Shown: positions 42,531-53,000 of the stretch, one piece after another
Layout: each line of letters begins with the position of its first letter
Numbering within the stretch: the stretch's first letter is position 1
From: a virus
Length of the DNA: 64,000 nucleotides
Direction: 5' to 3' (one strand)
IMG/VR virus record: IMGVR_UViG_3300050821_003529
Span: 1-64,000 of that record
Made by a program: the position numbers and the translations under genes
The notes under the pieces: model-generated
Database searches by the model: none
Told to the model about the DNA's origin: nothing
Seen by the model: only the letters and a program-made list of their open reading frames with translations

Positions 42531-43775
42531 ATGTCAGAAATACTGCGTACTAAGGCCGATGTGTATAAACTCGGTACTGAAGAACTGAAGAAAAAGATGT
42601 CGACGCCGGAAGGTATAGTTGAGATTAATCGAGCACTTCAGGCAACCGAAGAAGCTCCTGTGATTACTCCAGAAGAAGCAGCAGCGAAAGAAGCCGCAGA
42701 TCAAGCGACAAAAGAAGCGGCGGCAGCAGAACAAGACGCAGCGGATGCAGCAGCAGCCAAAGCAGTATCAGAAGCGGCAACGGCGGCAGCGTCAGCAAAC
42801 CAAGTATTAGTTAAGCCGTGGGAAGCAGAAGATGCTTCTTATGCTGTTTACGGTATACATGTTACTCGTGATGCCGAAGGTAAAATTTTAAGAATTGTTC
42901 AGGAATATCAGGTTAAAGACGAATCTGGTAATCCTATTGGACGACCTACTCATCTTGAGGCTAAGACGTGGCCTGAGTTTATCGCAAAGAAAGATGAGTG
43001 TCATGTTCAAGCAACACGAGCCTTCAATCGTTTGAAGACTCAGAAAGTTACGTTTAAACAACAGCAGCCCGTGGAGCCAGAGTATAAGCCTCTGACAGAC
43101 GAAGATATGGCTGCATTACTAAAAGATTTGAAAGGCGACGATTCTGCCAAGGCTGTTGCAGCGGCAAGAAAGATCGCCGGAAGTGAAGTCGCTAAAGACC
43201 GAGAAGCAGCCCGAGAAGCTGAAGCAAAAGCTAAGGGTAAGCAAATTGGTTTTGAGTTTATGCAGCGACACGTTAAAGATTTTAATCCATGCAAAGCAAA
43301 TTCTGATTTGATCGGAAAGTATCTTGAGGAAAATCAACTTGAGTTTACTTTAGATAATTTGGAAATTGCATTTATTGCATTGGAACACGAGTTGGCTCCG
43401 GTAGTGGTGCCAGCTAGTCGAGTAGAGGTACCGCCCGTGGCTAATCCACCGGTAACGGTGCCACAAGCGTTACCAGCCGTGCAACATCCTGCCGCCGAAT
43501 TAGCGGCAAGACAAGCAGCGGCGGCTGCTCCTCCAGCAGCGCCAGTACCACCGGCAACTTTGCCAGCAGACAATACACCTCCTGCTACGCCAAGACCGGG
43601 TATTAACGGTGGACTTGAACCAGGATCGCTATCAGCACAGCGACCGACGGTTTCAGGTGAACCGAAATACACAAGAGAAGGTATTTTGAAGATGGACAAG
43701 GAAAAATTGAAGCGCTTAGTCAAAGACCCGAAATCACGGGCCGAGATTAACGCAGTCCTTGCACAGCCTCGATAA
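42531..43775 (+). CDS. Scaffolding-like protein
   Basis: 414 residues from ATG 42531 (GGAG upstream); an earlier ATG at 42519 lies on that site. Alanine-rich coiled coil (40-90), a compact middle domain (VYGIHVTRDAEGKILRIVQE, 100-150), further helices, a Pro/Ala-rich linker (290-370) and a short C-terminal domain. Its first and last segments both contain YKLGTEELKKK / LKMDKEKLKRLV type motifs. The position immediately before the capsid gene fits a head scaffold; no protease domain is seen. Confidence 0.65.
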   Translation: MSEILRTKADVYKLGTEELKKKMSTPEGIVEINRALQATEEAPVITPEEAAAKEAADQATKEAAAAEQDAADAAAAKAVSEAATAAASANQVLVKPWEAEDASYAVYGIHVTRDAEGKILRIVQEYQVKDESGNPIGRPTHLEAKTWPEFIAKKDECHVQATRAFNRLKTQKVTFKQQQPVEPEYKPLTDEDMAALLKDLKGDDSAKAVAAARKIAGSEVAKDREAAREAEAKAKGKQIGFEFMQRHVKDFNPCKANSDLIGKYLEENQLEFTLDNLEIAFIALEHELAPVVVPASRVEVPPVANPPVTVPQALPAVQHPAAELAARQAAAAAPPAAPVPPATLPADNTPPATPRPGINGGLEPGSLSAQRPTVSGEPKYTREGILKMDKEKLKRLVKDPKSRAEINAVLAQPR

Positions 43776-43805
43776 CTTCGTAAAGCATATTAAGGCAGAG
43801 ATTTT

Positions 43806-44831
43806 ATGAGTGGACCAAATCCAGCAGCAATGAACGTAGGAAACGTTTTAACAGCGCAGGCTATCTTGTTCGATAAGGAACTGATTCCTAACCTGAAGGG
43901 CGAAACCGATGCTTTCGTAGCATGGGCAGAGCGACGTGTGCAACCGTTGCACATGGGTATCAACCGAACATTCTTCCAGTACAACACGCTATCTGGTGAT
44001 ACAACACAGCGAGCCGACGGTACGGTTGGAAGTCCGGAACTGATCAGCCAGTTGAGCGCTCCGGCGCAGATTGGTGAATGGAATAACTATTCCAACTTCT
44101 CTTCGTTTGCGATTGCCGCAGCGATTGATGAGTTGGTCGGAAATTCGGCTGTTGAACTAGGCTATCAGGCTGGTCAGTCGATTTCTGAATTGTATAGCGC
44201 CGTAGTTGACTCGGCATCGACAGTTGACGCTAACGTTAACCAGAGCGGTTTGCTATCAGCCCCTTACACACTTGACCTAGGAACAGTTCGTGAATTGAAA
44301 CAGCAGTTAGTTTCGCACAACGTGTTGCCTTGCAAGCGTGGTAAGTTCGGCGGTTCTGTAAGTCCTAACGTGTTGGGTGATATTTACAACGCAACAACTG
44401 TTAACAACAGCATTGTTGATTTGTGGAAGTACGCCAACATGGAGAAGTTCGACAAGATGGCTGGTTCTGACCAGACCCAGGATATTGAACTTCCCGGCAC
44501 AAACATTGTGTTGCGACAGACACCGTTTGTGACAACAACAGCGAATTACAACGGCACAGGTAAGACAGCGTATCGTACATACGTGTACGGTAACTATGCC
44601 TTTATCGGTGTATGGTTGGAAGTTCCCGGTGACACAGACCTAGACGAAGGCGATTGGAGAACAATTGAGTGCCGTGTCGTAACAGATGCGCCTCAGAGTT
44701 CATTTGATCCAACAGGAACAATCGGGGGCTGGGCATCGTACAAATTTCACCAGACCGTTACACTTCCTCCAGCAACAGGATTGAACACGCAGAGAATTCG
44801 CTACATTGATAGCGTTCCTGCCATTCAATAA
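43806..44831 (+). CDS. Major capsid protein
   Basis: 341 residues, MSGPNPAAMNVGNVLTAQAI at the start. Charged E-loop region (LISQLSAPAQIGEWNNYSNF), then helices and the P-domain-like NYNGTGKTAYRTYVYGNYAF. HK97-type fold is inferred from size, its place after the scaffold-like gene, and codon use (more C-ending codons than neighbours, typical of highly expressed capsid genes). Self-assembles into the head. Confidence 0.85.
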   Translation: MSGPNPAAMNVGNVLTAQAILFDKELIPNLKGETDAFVAWAERRVQPLHMGINRTFFQYNTLSGDTTQRADGTVGSPELISQLSAPAQIGEWNNYSNFSSFAIAAAIDELVGNSAVELGYQAGQSISELYSAVVDSASTVDANVNQSGLLSAPYTLDLGTVRELKQQLVSHNVLPCKRGKFGGSVSPNVLGDIYNATTVNNSIVDLWKYANMEKFDKMAGSDQTQDIELPGTNIVLRQTPFVTTTANYNGTGKTAYRTYVYGNYAFIGVWLEVPGDTDLDEGDWRTIECRVVTDAPQSSFDPTGTIGGWASYKFHQTVTLPPATGLNTQRIRYIDSVPAIQ

Positions 44832-44840
44832 ATTTAACTC

Positions 44841-44869
44841 TTGACATAAGTTGCAACTTATGCTAAGAT
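44841..44869 (+). promoter_or_regulatory. Promoter with operator palindrome for inserted HNH gene
   Basis: TTGACA (44841-44846), 17 bp, TAAGAT (44864-44869). The spacer is a perfect 16-bp palindrome ATAAGTTGCAACTTAT (44846-44861), well placed for a repressor. Confidence 0.85.
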
Positions 44870-44876
44870 TAGAGTG

Positions 44877-44903
44877 GGAAGGTATGCCTCGAACATACCT
44901 TCC
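44877..44903 (+). promoter_or_regulatory. 5' leader hairpin of HNH gene
   Basis: GGAAGGTATG (44877-44886) pairs perfectly with CATACCTTCC (44894-44903), loop of seven. It begins at the predicted transcript start and may stabilise the mRNA 5' end. Confidence 0.65.
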
Positions 44904-44927
44904 AACTCGCTCTTTCGAGGAGAGAAA

Positions 44928-45335
44928 ATGCGAAGAATATTTTCGGACAGACCGTTAACTCAGTCAGAAAGAAATAAAAGATATTACGAAAATCATAAAG
45001 AGCAATCCCTTGCTCGTAATGCTCAGTTTTATAGAGACAATAAAGAAGCACAAGCTAAGCGGCATAGAAACACTAGACACGGTATAACTCAAGAGTGGTT
45101 TGATACGAAATTAGTTGAGCAAGATAATAAGTGTGCCGTTTGTCGTAAGCCATTTGAAAGAACTCCGCATATTGATCACGACCATAAGTGCTGCCCTAAG
45201 TTAAAGAGTTGTGATAAGTGTCGTCGTGGTTTGTTGTGTGAGGGCTGTAACATAGGGTTAGGAATGCTTCAGGAAAATCCTGAAATATTGTCTAATGCTA
45301 TTCAGTACGTCAATAGTTATAAGAAGGAACAATGA
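44928..45335 (+). CDS. Endonuclease VII-type HNH endonuclease
   Basis: 135 residues from ATG 44928 (GAGGAGAGAAA upstream); the longer frame begins before the leader hairpin. Basic N-terminus with RNKRYYENHKEQSLARNAQF, then CAVCRKPFERTPHIDHDHKC and CDKCRRGLLCEGCNIGLGML near 78-120, the zinc-bound HNH of endonuclease VII homologues. It sits after the capsid gene behind its own promoter, a homing-cassette arrangement. Confidence 0.85.
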   Translation: MRRIFSDRPLTQSERNKRYYENHKEQSLARNAQFYRDNKEAQAKRHRNTRHGITQEWFDTKLVEQDNKCAVCRKPFERTPHIDHDHKCCPKLKSCDKCRRGLLCEGCNIGLGMLQENPEILSNAIQYVNSYKKEQ

Positions 45336-45985
45336 AAAATATCAATGGTCGTCAGTATGAGGATTTTTTAGCACCAGCAGAAAATCCCATCAATAGTGTT
45401 CACGATATGAAGACCACGCAAGCAACTATAAAAAAGTTACTCGCTAATGGAACTCCAGATTGGGTTCGTTTCCCGCATGATTATAAAGCATTTGTTAAGG
45501 AAAGTTTTGCCCAAGAAAAAGAAATCAGCGATACGATGGCGAAAGCCTATCAGATCGAAGATCAAGATATCTTGGCAAATCCCGAAGGTAGAAAAGTAAA
45601 CGCCATATCTACTCGTGATTTTATTCAGAAACTTCGAGATAATGGGGTGCATTGTTTCACTGTTGATAATGGATACCCGCCTCAAACAGTTGCTTTGTGG
45701 GCTATTCGAAAGTGGAGTGATCAAGCAGTTTACGTCTGCTATCTTCAAGTACCAGCTATGTATGAATGGAGTGTTTTGAAGTTGGATCGTCACAATGTTC
45801 CCCAGGGAGAAGATTTCAGGGGATGGCGAACTGTGTTGTCTCAATTAATAATTAAAGAAATTGTTACTGAAGATGAGGCTCATCGAATATTCGGTAAGCC
45901 AGCTTTGAGTAAGATTAGTAGAGTTTATAGAAGAACTTTGTGGCTATTTCGTAATGGAAAAAGGCACGAAACTTCATCGTTGTAA
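45332..45985 (+). CDS. Head-region protein, unknown
   Basis: 217 residues, coupled to the HNH gene by ATGA. KTTQATIKKLLANGTPDWVR near 28-47 and LRDNGVHCFTVDNGYPPQTVALW are notable. The C-terminus is basic. It follows the capsid gene but is not recognised; it might be a virion or assembly protein, or a passenger of the HNH cassette. Confidence 0.65.
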   Translation: MKNINGRQYEDFLAPAENPINSVHDMKTTQATIKKLLANGTPDWVRFPHDYKAFVKESFAQEKEISDTMAKAYQIEDQDILANPEGRKVNAISTRDFIQKLRDNGVHCFTVDNGYPPQTVALWAIRKWSDQAVYVCYLQVPAMYEWSVLKLDRHNVPQGEDFRGWRTVLSQLIIKEIVTEDEAHRIFGKPALSKISRVYRRTLWLFRNGKRHETSSL

Positions 45986-46051
45986 ATTTCGTCACCGGAA
46001 CGTAATCCGGATTAGTTCTCAGAAGAAGTCTAGCCTGAGAAAGGACATGTT

Positions 46052-46741
46052 ATGGATAAGAAACAAGAAGTCAGTGATTTTCTTTTGTCTGTAGATAAGA
46101 AAGTTGAGAAGCCTCAAGAACAGGCTCCAGCAGTACAACCTATAGCAGCCGCCGCACCAACTACGTTGGAAGGGGCTATCGCTATGTTGGTTCAGATGCA
46201 GGTGGAAAACCAAAAGCTGACACAGATGATGTTTCAGCGAGAGGCTCGAAAAGAAGTTGAAGAACGAGCATTAATTGAAAGAATTGAACAGAGAGACAAG
46301 CAGCGCCGATTGAATGCTAGAGAGTTCGATAGAACTCGTCTGCTGACTCAGGCGCAGTGTAAGCATCAGAAGGGTCTAGGTAAGGGCAGTATTAAAGGTC
46401 CAGTTGTCGACTATGCTGTTTATCTTCATACCTTTATCGATCACTCTCAGACCATTATGTGCCGAATTTGTAAGATGAAGTGGAAACCAGGAGACACCAA
46501 GGAATTCTTGATGATCAGTGGAAAACAAGTCACAAATCATACAAAGGTCGGTTGGGCAGAAGCCGTCGAGATGACTAAGCAGTCGACGGATAAAGAGTCT
46601 AGTTCGGAAGCTCCGTTGCACGTAGACGGCGACATTGCTTTGTTGTTGCAAGGTCGTGATCCATCCTTTATCTCAGCGCTATTGAGTAGTCCTGAAGGTA
46701 GAGCGTTCTTGGAACGAACTAAAGATCAGCCAACAGTATAA
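46052..46741 (+). CDS. Coiled-coil and zinc protein, head region
   Basis: 229 residues. Disordered start, a long coiled coil (50-100, LVQMQVENQKLTQMMFQREA), then CKHQKGLG...MCRICKMKW (about 107-150) with one Cys/His set, and an acidic C-terminal part. AAAGGA precedes the ATG. Perhaps a structural or assembly factor; family not recognised. Confidence 0.65.
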   Translation: MDKKQEVSDFLLSVDKKVEKPQEQAPAVQPIAAAAPTTLEGAIAMLVQMQVENQKLTQMMFQREARKEVEERALIERIEQRDKQRRLNAREFDRTRLLTQAQCKHQKGLGKGSIKGPVVDYAVYLHTFIDHSQTIMCRICKMKWKPGDTKEFLMISGKQVTNHTKVGWAEAVEMTKQSTDKESSSEAPLHVDGDIALLLQGRDPSFISALLSSPEGRAFLERTKDQPTV

Positions 46742-46762
46742 AGAAGTCGTTCTACCGCTTTA

Positions 46763-46792
46763 CCGGTTGTGCGATAACAACCGGATTTTTAT
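46763..46792 (+). terminator. Rho-independent terminator
   Basis: CCGGTTGT (46763-46770) and ACAACCGG (46777-46784) form a hairpin followed by ATTTTTATTT, between the coiled-coil zinc gene and the head-completion gene. Confidence 0.85.
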
Positions 46793-46803
46793 TTGAGGCC
46801 TAG

Positions 46804-47898
46804 ATGCCCACATCTTCTTTAAGTACCGTAAAGCTTCAGGATATAGTCACAATAGCGCAGGGATTTGGTGATATTGCACCTGTCCTTAATGTCCCTCAGT
46901 CTTCTGGTCAACCCGCCAAAACAATTGCAAACGATGTTATGAATGCTATCTGCGCTCTACCTTTTCCTCATAAATGGAACGAGATCAACTTACCTCAATT
47001 TTATACAAACTCGTTTCAACAGGATTATGCGGGTATAAATCTTGACGGCTCATCTATTTTTAATTTGTCGTGGTTAGAGAGAGGAATTGTAGTCGATATT
47101 AACAATACTGCTGTTCCTAAGCCGTGGCGTCAGGTTGAAGTAGGTCGTCAGTTGCCACAACAGACTGGTATGCTTTTTAATTCTGCTACGAATTCTCCGT
47201 TGTTTTTGTGCAATTGGTTTCCAAATCGTACGTTGTATTACGGTCAATGGGGTAAAGGAAATACCGGAAGCACTTCTTTCGGTAATAATCCTGTTGCGGG
47301 TTCCGTATATCAGCCGCTAGTTAGTCCTAATTTAACAGCGATGCCGTTTAATCCTATTTTGCAGATTAAGGATTCTAATAACAATCTTTTGGTCTTGACA
47401 GTTTTCGGAACTGAGGGCGTGAACCCTCCTGTAGCTCCTCCAAATTCGGCTCCGGGTTTCTTGGTGACTGCAGCAACTCGTCAGGACGCTTCGACTACAG
47501 TTTGGACTGTAGTTGATCCAAATGGTGCTGGATTTAGAATTCTCCCTGCTCCGTCTCAGACTGGTGTCGTATGGCAGTTTAGCTTATGTGGACAGGCGGT
47601 GCCGGTTAGATTCACAAGTCTTTCGCAAACATTAGCTCCGTTGCCGGATGAATACGAACCTATTTTTCGACAAGGATTTATTGCTCAGTGCTACAGATAT
47701 TCTCCGGAAGCGAAAATCAGAGCGAAGTTTAAAGAAGAGTGGGCATTGTGGCAAGCAGCTGCATACTCTATGCGAGCCAAGGAAGACTTCGAATTAGAAG
47801 AGAACAGTTTCGTTCCAGATCGTGGAATAATGGGTGGAGTAGTTGGTCGTCAACGTTGGTTCGGTCCTCAATGGCCGTTCCAGTACCCTACCAGATAA
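46804..47898 (+). CDS. Head-completion / adaptor-type protein
   Basis: 364 residues. The central part is Pro/Gly/Asn-rich beta; a helical N-terminus (KLQDIVTIAQGFGDIAPVLN) and C-terminus (AKFKEEWALWQAAAYSMRAK) give the look of podovirus adaptor proteins that join the portal to the tail. The place between head and tail genes supports this. Not a confirmed family match. Confidence 0.6.
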   Translation: MPTSSLSTVKLQDIVTIAQGFGDIAPVLNVPQSSGQPAKTIANDVMNAICALPFPHKWNEINLPQFYTNSFQQDYAGINLDGSSIFNLSWLERGIVVDINNTAVPKPWRQVEVGRQLPQQTGMLFNSATNSPLFLCNWFPNRTLYYGQWGKGNTGSTSFGNNPVAGSVYQPLVSPNLTAMPFNPILQIKDSNNNLLVLTVFGTEGVNPPVAPPNSAPGFLVTAATRQDASTTVWTVVDPNGAGFRILPAPSQTGVVWQFSLCGQAVPVRFTSLSQTLAPLPDEYEPIFRQGFIAQCYRYSPEAKIRAKFKEEWALWQAAAYSMRAKEDFELEENSFVPDRGIMGGVVGRQRWFGPQWPFQYPTR

Positions 47899-47959
47899 TA
47901 TTAATAATAAAAGACTTATAGTATTTATAGCGAAAATTAGGCGAATATTTAATTTGTTC

Positions 47960-47988
47960 TTGACAATAGCCTCGTGTTGTGATATACT
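47960..47988 (+). promoter_or_regulatory. Promoter of the GIY-YIG gene
   Basis: TTGACA (47960-47965), 17 bp, TATACT (47983-47988), close to consensus, with AAAGGAG 14 bases on. It lies in the short gap behind the adaptor gene, next to the AATAAAAGACTTA repeat. Confidence 0.85.
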
Positions 47989-48005
47989 CTTATAAAGGAG
48001 AAAAC

Positions 48006-48629
48006 ATGGCACAATTTTACGCTTATTTGTGGCTAAGAAAAGATGGGACTCCATACTATGTTGGTAAAGGCCGAGGTAATCGGGCATTTACAAGTAGAGA
48101 TCATACTTGTCACAAACCTGTAGATAATTCACGAATTTTAATTTTATTGAGAGACTCTGAAGAGGAAGCTTTTGAAACTGAGAAAGAGTTAATTGCAAAT
48201 TGGGGACGAAAAGATTTAGGAACTGGTTGTCTTCGTAATCTTACGGATGGTGGCGACGGAGTATCTGGTATCATTTTTACTAAAGAACATCAGGTTAATG
48301 CTGCTAAAGCCGGTGGAAAATTTTGTGTTGAAAATAAGATCGGCTTCTTTAATCCTGTAAATAAAGAAATTTGTAGAGAAGGTTCTCGCAAAGCGGGTAA
48401 AAATAACGTCGAGTCAGGTCATCTTCAAAAGATTTCTTCAATAGGTGGTAAGGTAGCTGGAGCATTAGCGGCAAAGAGAAATGTAGAAAGCGGCCACATG
48501 TCGGCAGTGGGTAAGAAATATGGCGGTTTGAATAAAGAAGAACATGTCGCAGGTTCTAAACGTTATCTTCACATCCGTTGGCATGTAAATCGCAATATTA
48601 TCAATTCTTCTTGCCAGTACTGTAAATAG
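48006..48629 (+). CDS. GIY-YIG homing endonuclease
   Basis: 207 residues from ATG 48006 (AAAGGAG upstream). FYAYLWLRKDGTPYYVGKGR at 4-23 is the GIY-YIG core (YAYL, YYVGKG); RAFTSRDH, LRNLTDGGDG and repeated AAKAGGK / GGKVAG / GGLNKE motifs (90-180) form the DNA-binding tail of NUMOD type. Own promoter and own terminator make it a self-contained insertion between virion genes. Confidence 0.9.
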   Translation: MAQFYAYLWLRKDGTPYYVGKGRGNRAFTSRDHTCHKPVDNSRILILLRDSEEEAFETEKELIANWGRKDLGTGCLRNLTDGGDGVSGIIFTKEHQVNAAKAGGKFCVENKIGFFNPVNKEICREGSRKAGKNNVESGHLQKISSIGGKVAGALAAKRNVESGHMSAVGKKYGGLNKEEHVAGSKRYLHIRWHVNRNIINSSCQYCK

Positions 48630-48651
48630 ATTTTAATTATCGTAATCTCAG

Positions 48652-48680
48652 AGCCGCCCATAAATATAGGCGGCTTTTCT
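48652..48680 (+). terminator. Terminator of the GIY-YIG cassette
   Basis: AGCCGCC (48652-48658) and GGCGGCT (48669-48675) make a stable hairpin followed by TTTCTATT, just after the homing gene. Confidence 0.85.
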
Positions 48681-48690
48681 ATTGGTGTCT

Positions 48691-49089
48691 ATGCCTGAAT
48701 CTCCTGTTATCATTACCGTACAACCGCAGAATCAATCTGTCCTCCATGGGAGTACGGCGACATTTTTCGTCGTAGCGAAAGCAGACGGCGTGTTGTCATA
48801 TCAGTGGTTTACGACGGATCATGCTATCTCTACAGCTTCTGGATTCACTCCTTTACCTGGAGCCGAAGCTGATGGGTTCTGGCAAATTACTGGAGCACAA
48901 GGCTCAAGTTACACTACACCGGTATTGAGTACTTCGGATAACGGTTTTCAATTTATATGTTTAGTCACAAATGTGGAGACGGTTTCTCAGAGTATTGGTG
49001 GACTGAATGTGACAAATACTCCACAGCAGACACAACAGGTGCTATTCACTGAGACGTTGACGGCTCCTGCCTTTCTTTTGGTGAGTTAA
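48691..49089 (+). CDS. Ig-like domain virion protein
   Basis: 132 residues from ATG 48691 (a TTG at 48682 is possible). IITVQPQNQSVLHGSTATFF near 7-26 and LSYQWFTTD, DNGFQFICLVTNV near 88-100 are an I-set-like Ig domain with its Trp and Cys. Phage Ig domains decorate heads or tails and bind sugars. Overlaps the next gene by one base. Confidence 0.8.
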   Translation: MPESPVIITVQPQNQSVLHGSTATFFVVAKADGVLSYQWFTTDHAISTASGFTPLPGAEADGFWQITGAQGSSYTTPVLSTSDNGFQFICLVTNVETVSQSIGGLNVTNTPQQTQQVLFTETLTAPAFLLVS

Positions 49090-50018
49090 TGGCGAATACG
49101 CTTACATCGACTTTAAATTGGTCTTTACCGTACATAGAATATAGTCCTATGAATGCCGGTACAAGTAACGAGCCTGCGGTTTCTATTTGTTCAATGATTA
49201 GAAATTCTATGTTGTTTCTTCCGCCTATTGGGTGGGCGTTTAATCGAGTTGAGGATTCTACTAAATCAACTCAAGTTAATGTTCAGGATTATACTTATAC
49301 AAACACTGATTTCGGATTTTTGGAAAAAGCATCTTTGATAGATTCAAATAATCAAGTTATAGAAATTAAGGATGTTTATAATACAGCAGCTTTGTCTTTA
49401 GGTGGAGATCAACAACAACCTCATGCTGTGGCAGTTATTTTGAATACTCCTGGAGTTGGTTTTAAGATTCGTTTTATGGGTATTCCCGATCAAGTTTATA
49501 CAATTGTTTTGACTTATCAGAAGCTGGCTGTTCAATTCGGCTCGTTTCCGATTACGTCTGTTATGAATGCTTCGGGTGGAACTACTGAATATGTTGGAAC
49601 ATTTGATCCGTTGTCGTTCTTAATAGGGCAGAGTGCTTTTGTATCGGGTCTTAAAACTGCCGCAAATAACGGAGCTTTTTCTATTGTGTCTGTCAATTTG
49701 ACAACTTTGATACTTAATAATCCAAATGGTCAAGCTGAAACCGATCCTGGTTTGGTAATAAATCAAAGTTGGGCACCAATTCCGGATTCGTATTCGGATA
49801 TTTATAACAATCTCTTTTTGGGTGAGTCTCTGGCAGTTGTCGACGATACTAGATCGCAGATTTATAGACAACGTGGAGTCGCAGCTTTCTTGGCGAAAGC
49901 CGAAGGGCTGTCCGACACTCAAAAGAATATATTTGCCCAACAATGGTTTGCTCAGGGCAGAGAGCAAAATTCGGTAACGTTGAAACTTCAACAGGGAGTT
50001 CAAGGTAGAGGGATTTAA
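49089..50018 (+). CDS. Tail tubular protein A-like
   Basis: 309 residues. An N-terminal beta part (GWAFNRVEDSTKSTQVNVQD, 50-70) and a C-terminal helical part (DIYNNLFLGESLAVVDDTRS QIYRQRG, about 238-265) recall the gatekeeper/tail tubular proteins of podoviruses. It lies directly before the large nozzle-like protein, the order of T7-type gene pairs 11 and 12. Similarity is positional and in fold only. Confidence 0.6.
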   Translation: MANTLTSTLNWSLPYIEYSPMNAGTSNEPAVSICSMIRNSMLFLPPIGWAFNRVEDSTKSTQVNVQDYTYTNTDFGFLEKASLIDSNNQVIEIKDVYNTAALSLGGDQQQPHAVAVILNTPGVGFKIRFMGIPDQVYTIVLTYQKLAVQFGSFPITSVMNASGGTTEYVGTFDPLSFLIGQSAFVSGLKTAANNGAFSIVSVNLTTLILNNPNGQAETDPGLVINQSWAPIPDSYSDIYNNLFLGESLAVVDDTRSQIYRQRGVAAFLAKAEGLSDTQKNIFAQQWFAQGREQNSVTLKLQQGVQGRGI

Positions 50019-53000
50019 TGAATTTACTTCAGGCACATGGAGCACAGCCTCAAAAACAGCCTCGGTATACGCCTATCTTTATGGATCGGGCGTTTACAGG
50101 ATTGTATACTCAAAGAAACGTGCTGCATGATCCTTCTGATGTCGCCACAGCTAGATTTTATGGCGGTCGTCCAGACGCATTGTGGATGGGGAAGAATATC
50201 GAGCTTACAAATCGCTTGACTCTTCAGCGTCGTCCCGGTCTGGTTCCTTTTTCGGCTGACATATATCCTACCACCCCTTTACGGGCATTTTCCTTCCAAT
50301 TAACAGATGGTACAATTAGAGTTATCGTAGATACTGGAAGTACGGGACCGCTTGCTATCTCGTCTGTTGCGTCCTCTGTCGGTTCTACGGCTGTTTATAC
50401 CGGAGTTTTTCCTAATGGCGGTAGTAATGCTTATCAGGGATTTATTTTTCAGATCGCTGGTTTTGCGACAAACCCTGGGAATAATGGAACCTTTACTGTC
50501 ACAGCTTCAACCACAACAACTTTGACTGTTTCTAATTCTGTCGCCGTGTCAGAAATCCATGTGGCGACTGCGGTATCGGCAGGCGCTGTTTATTGGGATG
50601 TTCAAAACGGAACTACTACATTTTTGTTTGGAAAAGGTGTCGGTGCTGGTCAAACCTATTTTCTAGCTGTCGCCGGTATTTTGTACATGGGGGACGGAGT
50701 AGAAACCAGAATATATACTCCGTTAAATCCTAATGGAACGATTTTTAGTTATGGAGCTTTAGGTCCTTTAAATGCTCCAGCAGTAGTAGCTACGCCGTCT
50801 GGTACTGCGGCTGGAACTTGGCAAGCGAGTACATGGTTTTCGACGATGGGATTGATTGTCGATCCTAATGGTAATATTCAACAGTTAAATTTTATTAATA
50901 ATCCGTCAGTAGTGATAGGTTCTGTGGCTGTTTTAGGTACGTCTAGTACAGGCGGTCCTACTTGGAATCAAACTCCAGGTAACACTACATCGGATAATAC
51001 TGTTACTTGGAGAAATCTAAGTGATGTTATTCCGTGGATGCCGAATTTCCCATTTGAAACAGAAACTCAGGCTTTTAGTACAAATGCTCTGCGATGTATT
51101 TGTTACGATCAAGCAACCGGTTGTTTCTTTGTAAATATTTCAAGTCAAGCAACGGCGAATACGGGTCTGTCAAATCCATTCGCTGCTGCAGGTTACGGAA
51201 CTGCAAATCCTCCACCTCCAGGTACTGTTATTCCAGATCGTCAAGTAACTTGGATGAGTTTGGGAAATATAAATAATATTCCAAATGGATACTGTCAAGG
51301 CATATGGCGACCTTCCCAAGTGATAGCGACTCCTCCACCGTCTGTTCGTATTCTGGAGCCGTTTACATTGCCGCAGCCGGGTCATCCACTTCCTGCGGGA
51401 ACTATTTATTTGCAGGAAAACACCGGTTCCGGTACAACAGCAGCAAGTAATACTTCTATAACATGGCAAACAGCAGCCGGTCAAACTACTACTGAGCCAG
51501 CAGGTTCAGATGGAAGTACTCTAAAGTGGCTATGCGTAACAGCAACCAATAACGGAACTGGGCTGTGGCAATCGGGAACTCCATACATTGGGTGGTCTTC
51601 TCCGGGTTCAGCGTTCGGAGTTGTTAAGGACAATAACGGAAGTTTGTGGGTTGCGGCTAGTTCAGGAACTTCAGGCGCATCCGATCCGTTCGGTAACTCT
51701 GGTGCTCAGCTGTATTACCAAACTGGTCATGTCTATGGTGTTGGAACAATTATCATAGATTCGAATTCTAATCGTCAACAGGTGACAGCTTCAGGAACAT
51801 CGGGAGGTTCGGCTCCGGTTTGGAATAGAAATCAAGGCGGCACTACTGTTGATAACGGTACTTTGCGATGGCAGAATTTGGGTTCCGCTTATGGTTTCGG
51901 ACCAGTTCCGGATGGAACTAATGGTCTTACATGGGTAAACGTAGGACGAAGTGCTGTTTGGATTGCAAGTCAAAAGTATTATTTGCCTAACGCAGGATTT
52001 TTTGCTCCTATTTCAGTTCCATTGGGTGGTGCTAATGTTAATGATGGAACTAATATAGAGTACGTAGTTCAAACAGGAGTTTCAGGAAGTAGTACTCCAA
52101 CATGGAATACTTCAACAGCACCGGGTTCAAATGAAACGTATGATCCGTCTCCTGCGGCTGCAGGTGGTGTAGTTTGGTATAATAATGGGCCGTTTAAGCA
52201 GAATTCGTTATCATTCTCTACATCTCTTTCGTGGGCGTACTCGTATAAAGCACGAACTTTGACAGATTTTTATTCAGTATTAATACCAGGAACTAGCACC
52301 CCACAAAATATTCCTCCTCCGGGTCCACCATTTAATGGTGCTTTACCTGCTCCAACTGGAAGTGAGACGGGTTTTATTACGACTGCGTCTCCTGCTACAA
52401 CTTTGACAGGAGCTAATGCGGGAGCCGTGTTCTCTGTTTACGGTCAATATTCTCCTGATATTCAATTCGATACAATTGTGATATGGCGTTCGGCTGACGG
52501 CGGCGGTCCTACGCAGATGTTTGAATTGACAGAAATTCCTAACATTCCGTCTCAGGCTGGCTCTGGTAAGTATACAGTTAATGGAGTAAAATATGATTGG
52601 GTATTTCAAGACTTTCTACCTAGCGTTGCGACAAACCAGTTTCCGGGTTTGAATCCTCAAATTATAGCTCCGATAAATGGTATTAATAATCCTGCTCCAT
52701 CGAATTTCTTGCCGATGGTATTTAATTTTCAAAGAATTTGGGGAACTGTAGGACAAAATGTTTTATCTAGCGGAGGTCCTGATACTCCAACTGGGAATGC
52801 CAATTTCGCATTTCCAGCTATTAACTCATTGCCTTTCTTGGCTTCCGTTACCCGTTTAGTTAGAACTCCGCAAGGGATAATAACATTTACGGTGGATTCT
52901 ATTGAATTAATAGCTGGTGGTCCTGCGACAGCAACTTTCTATTCAGTTACATTATGTCCTGGCGTGGGGTTGTTGAGTTTCAATTTCTTGGATGTTTATG

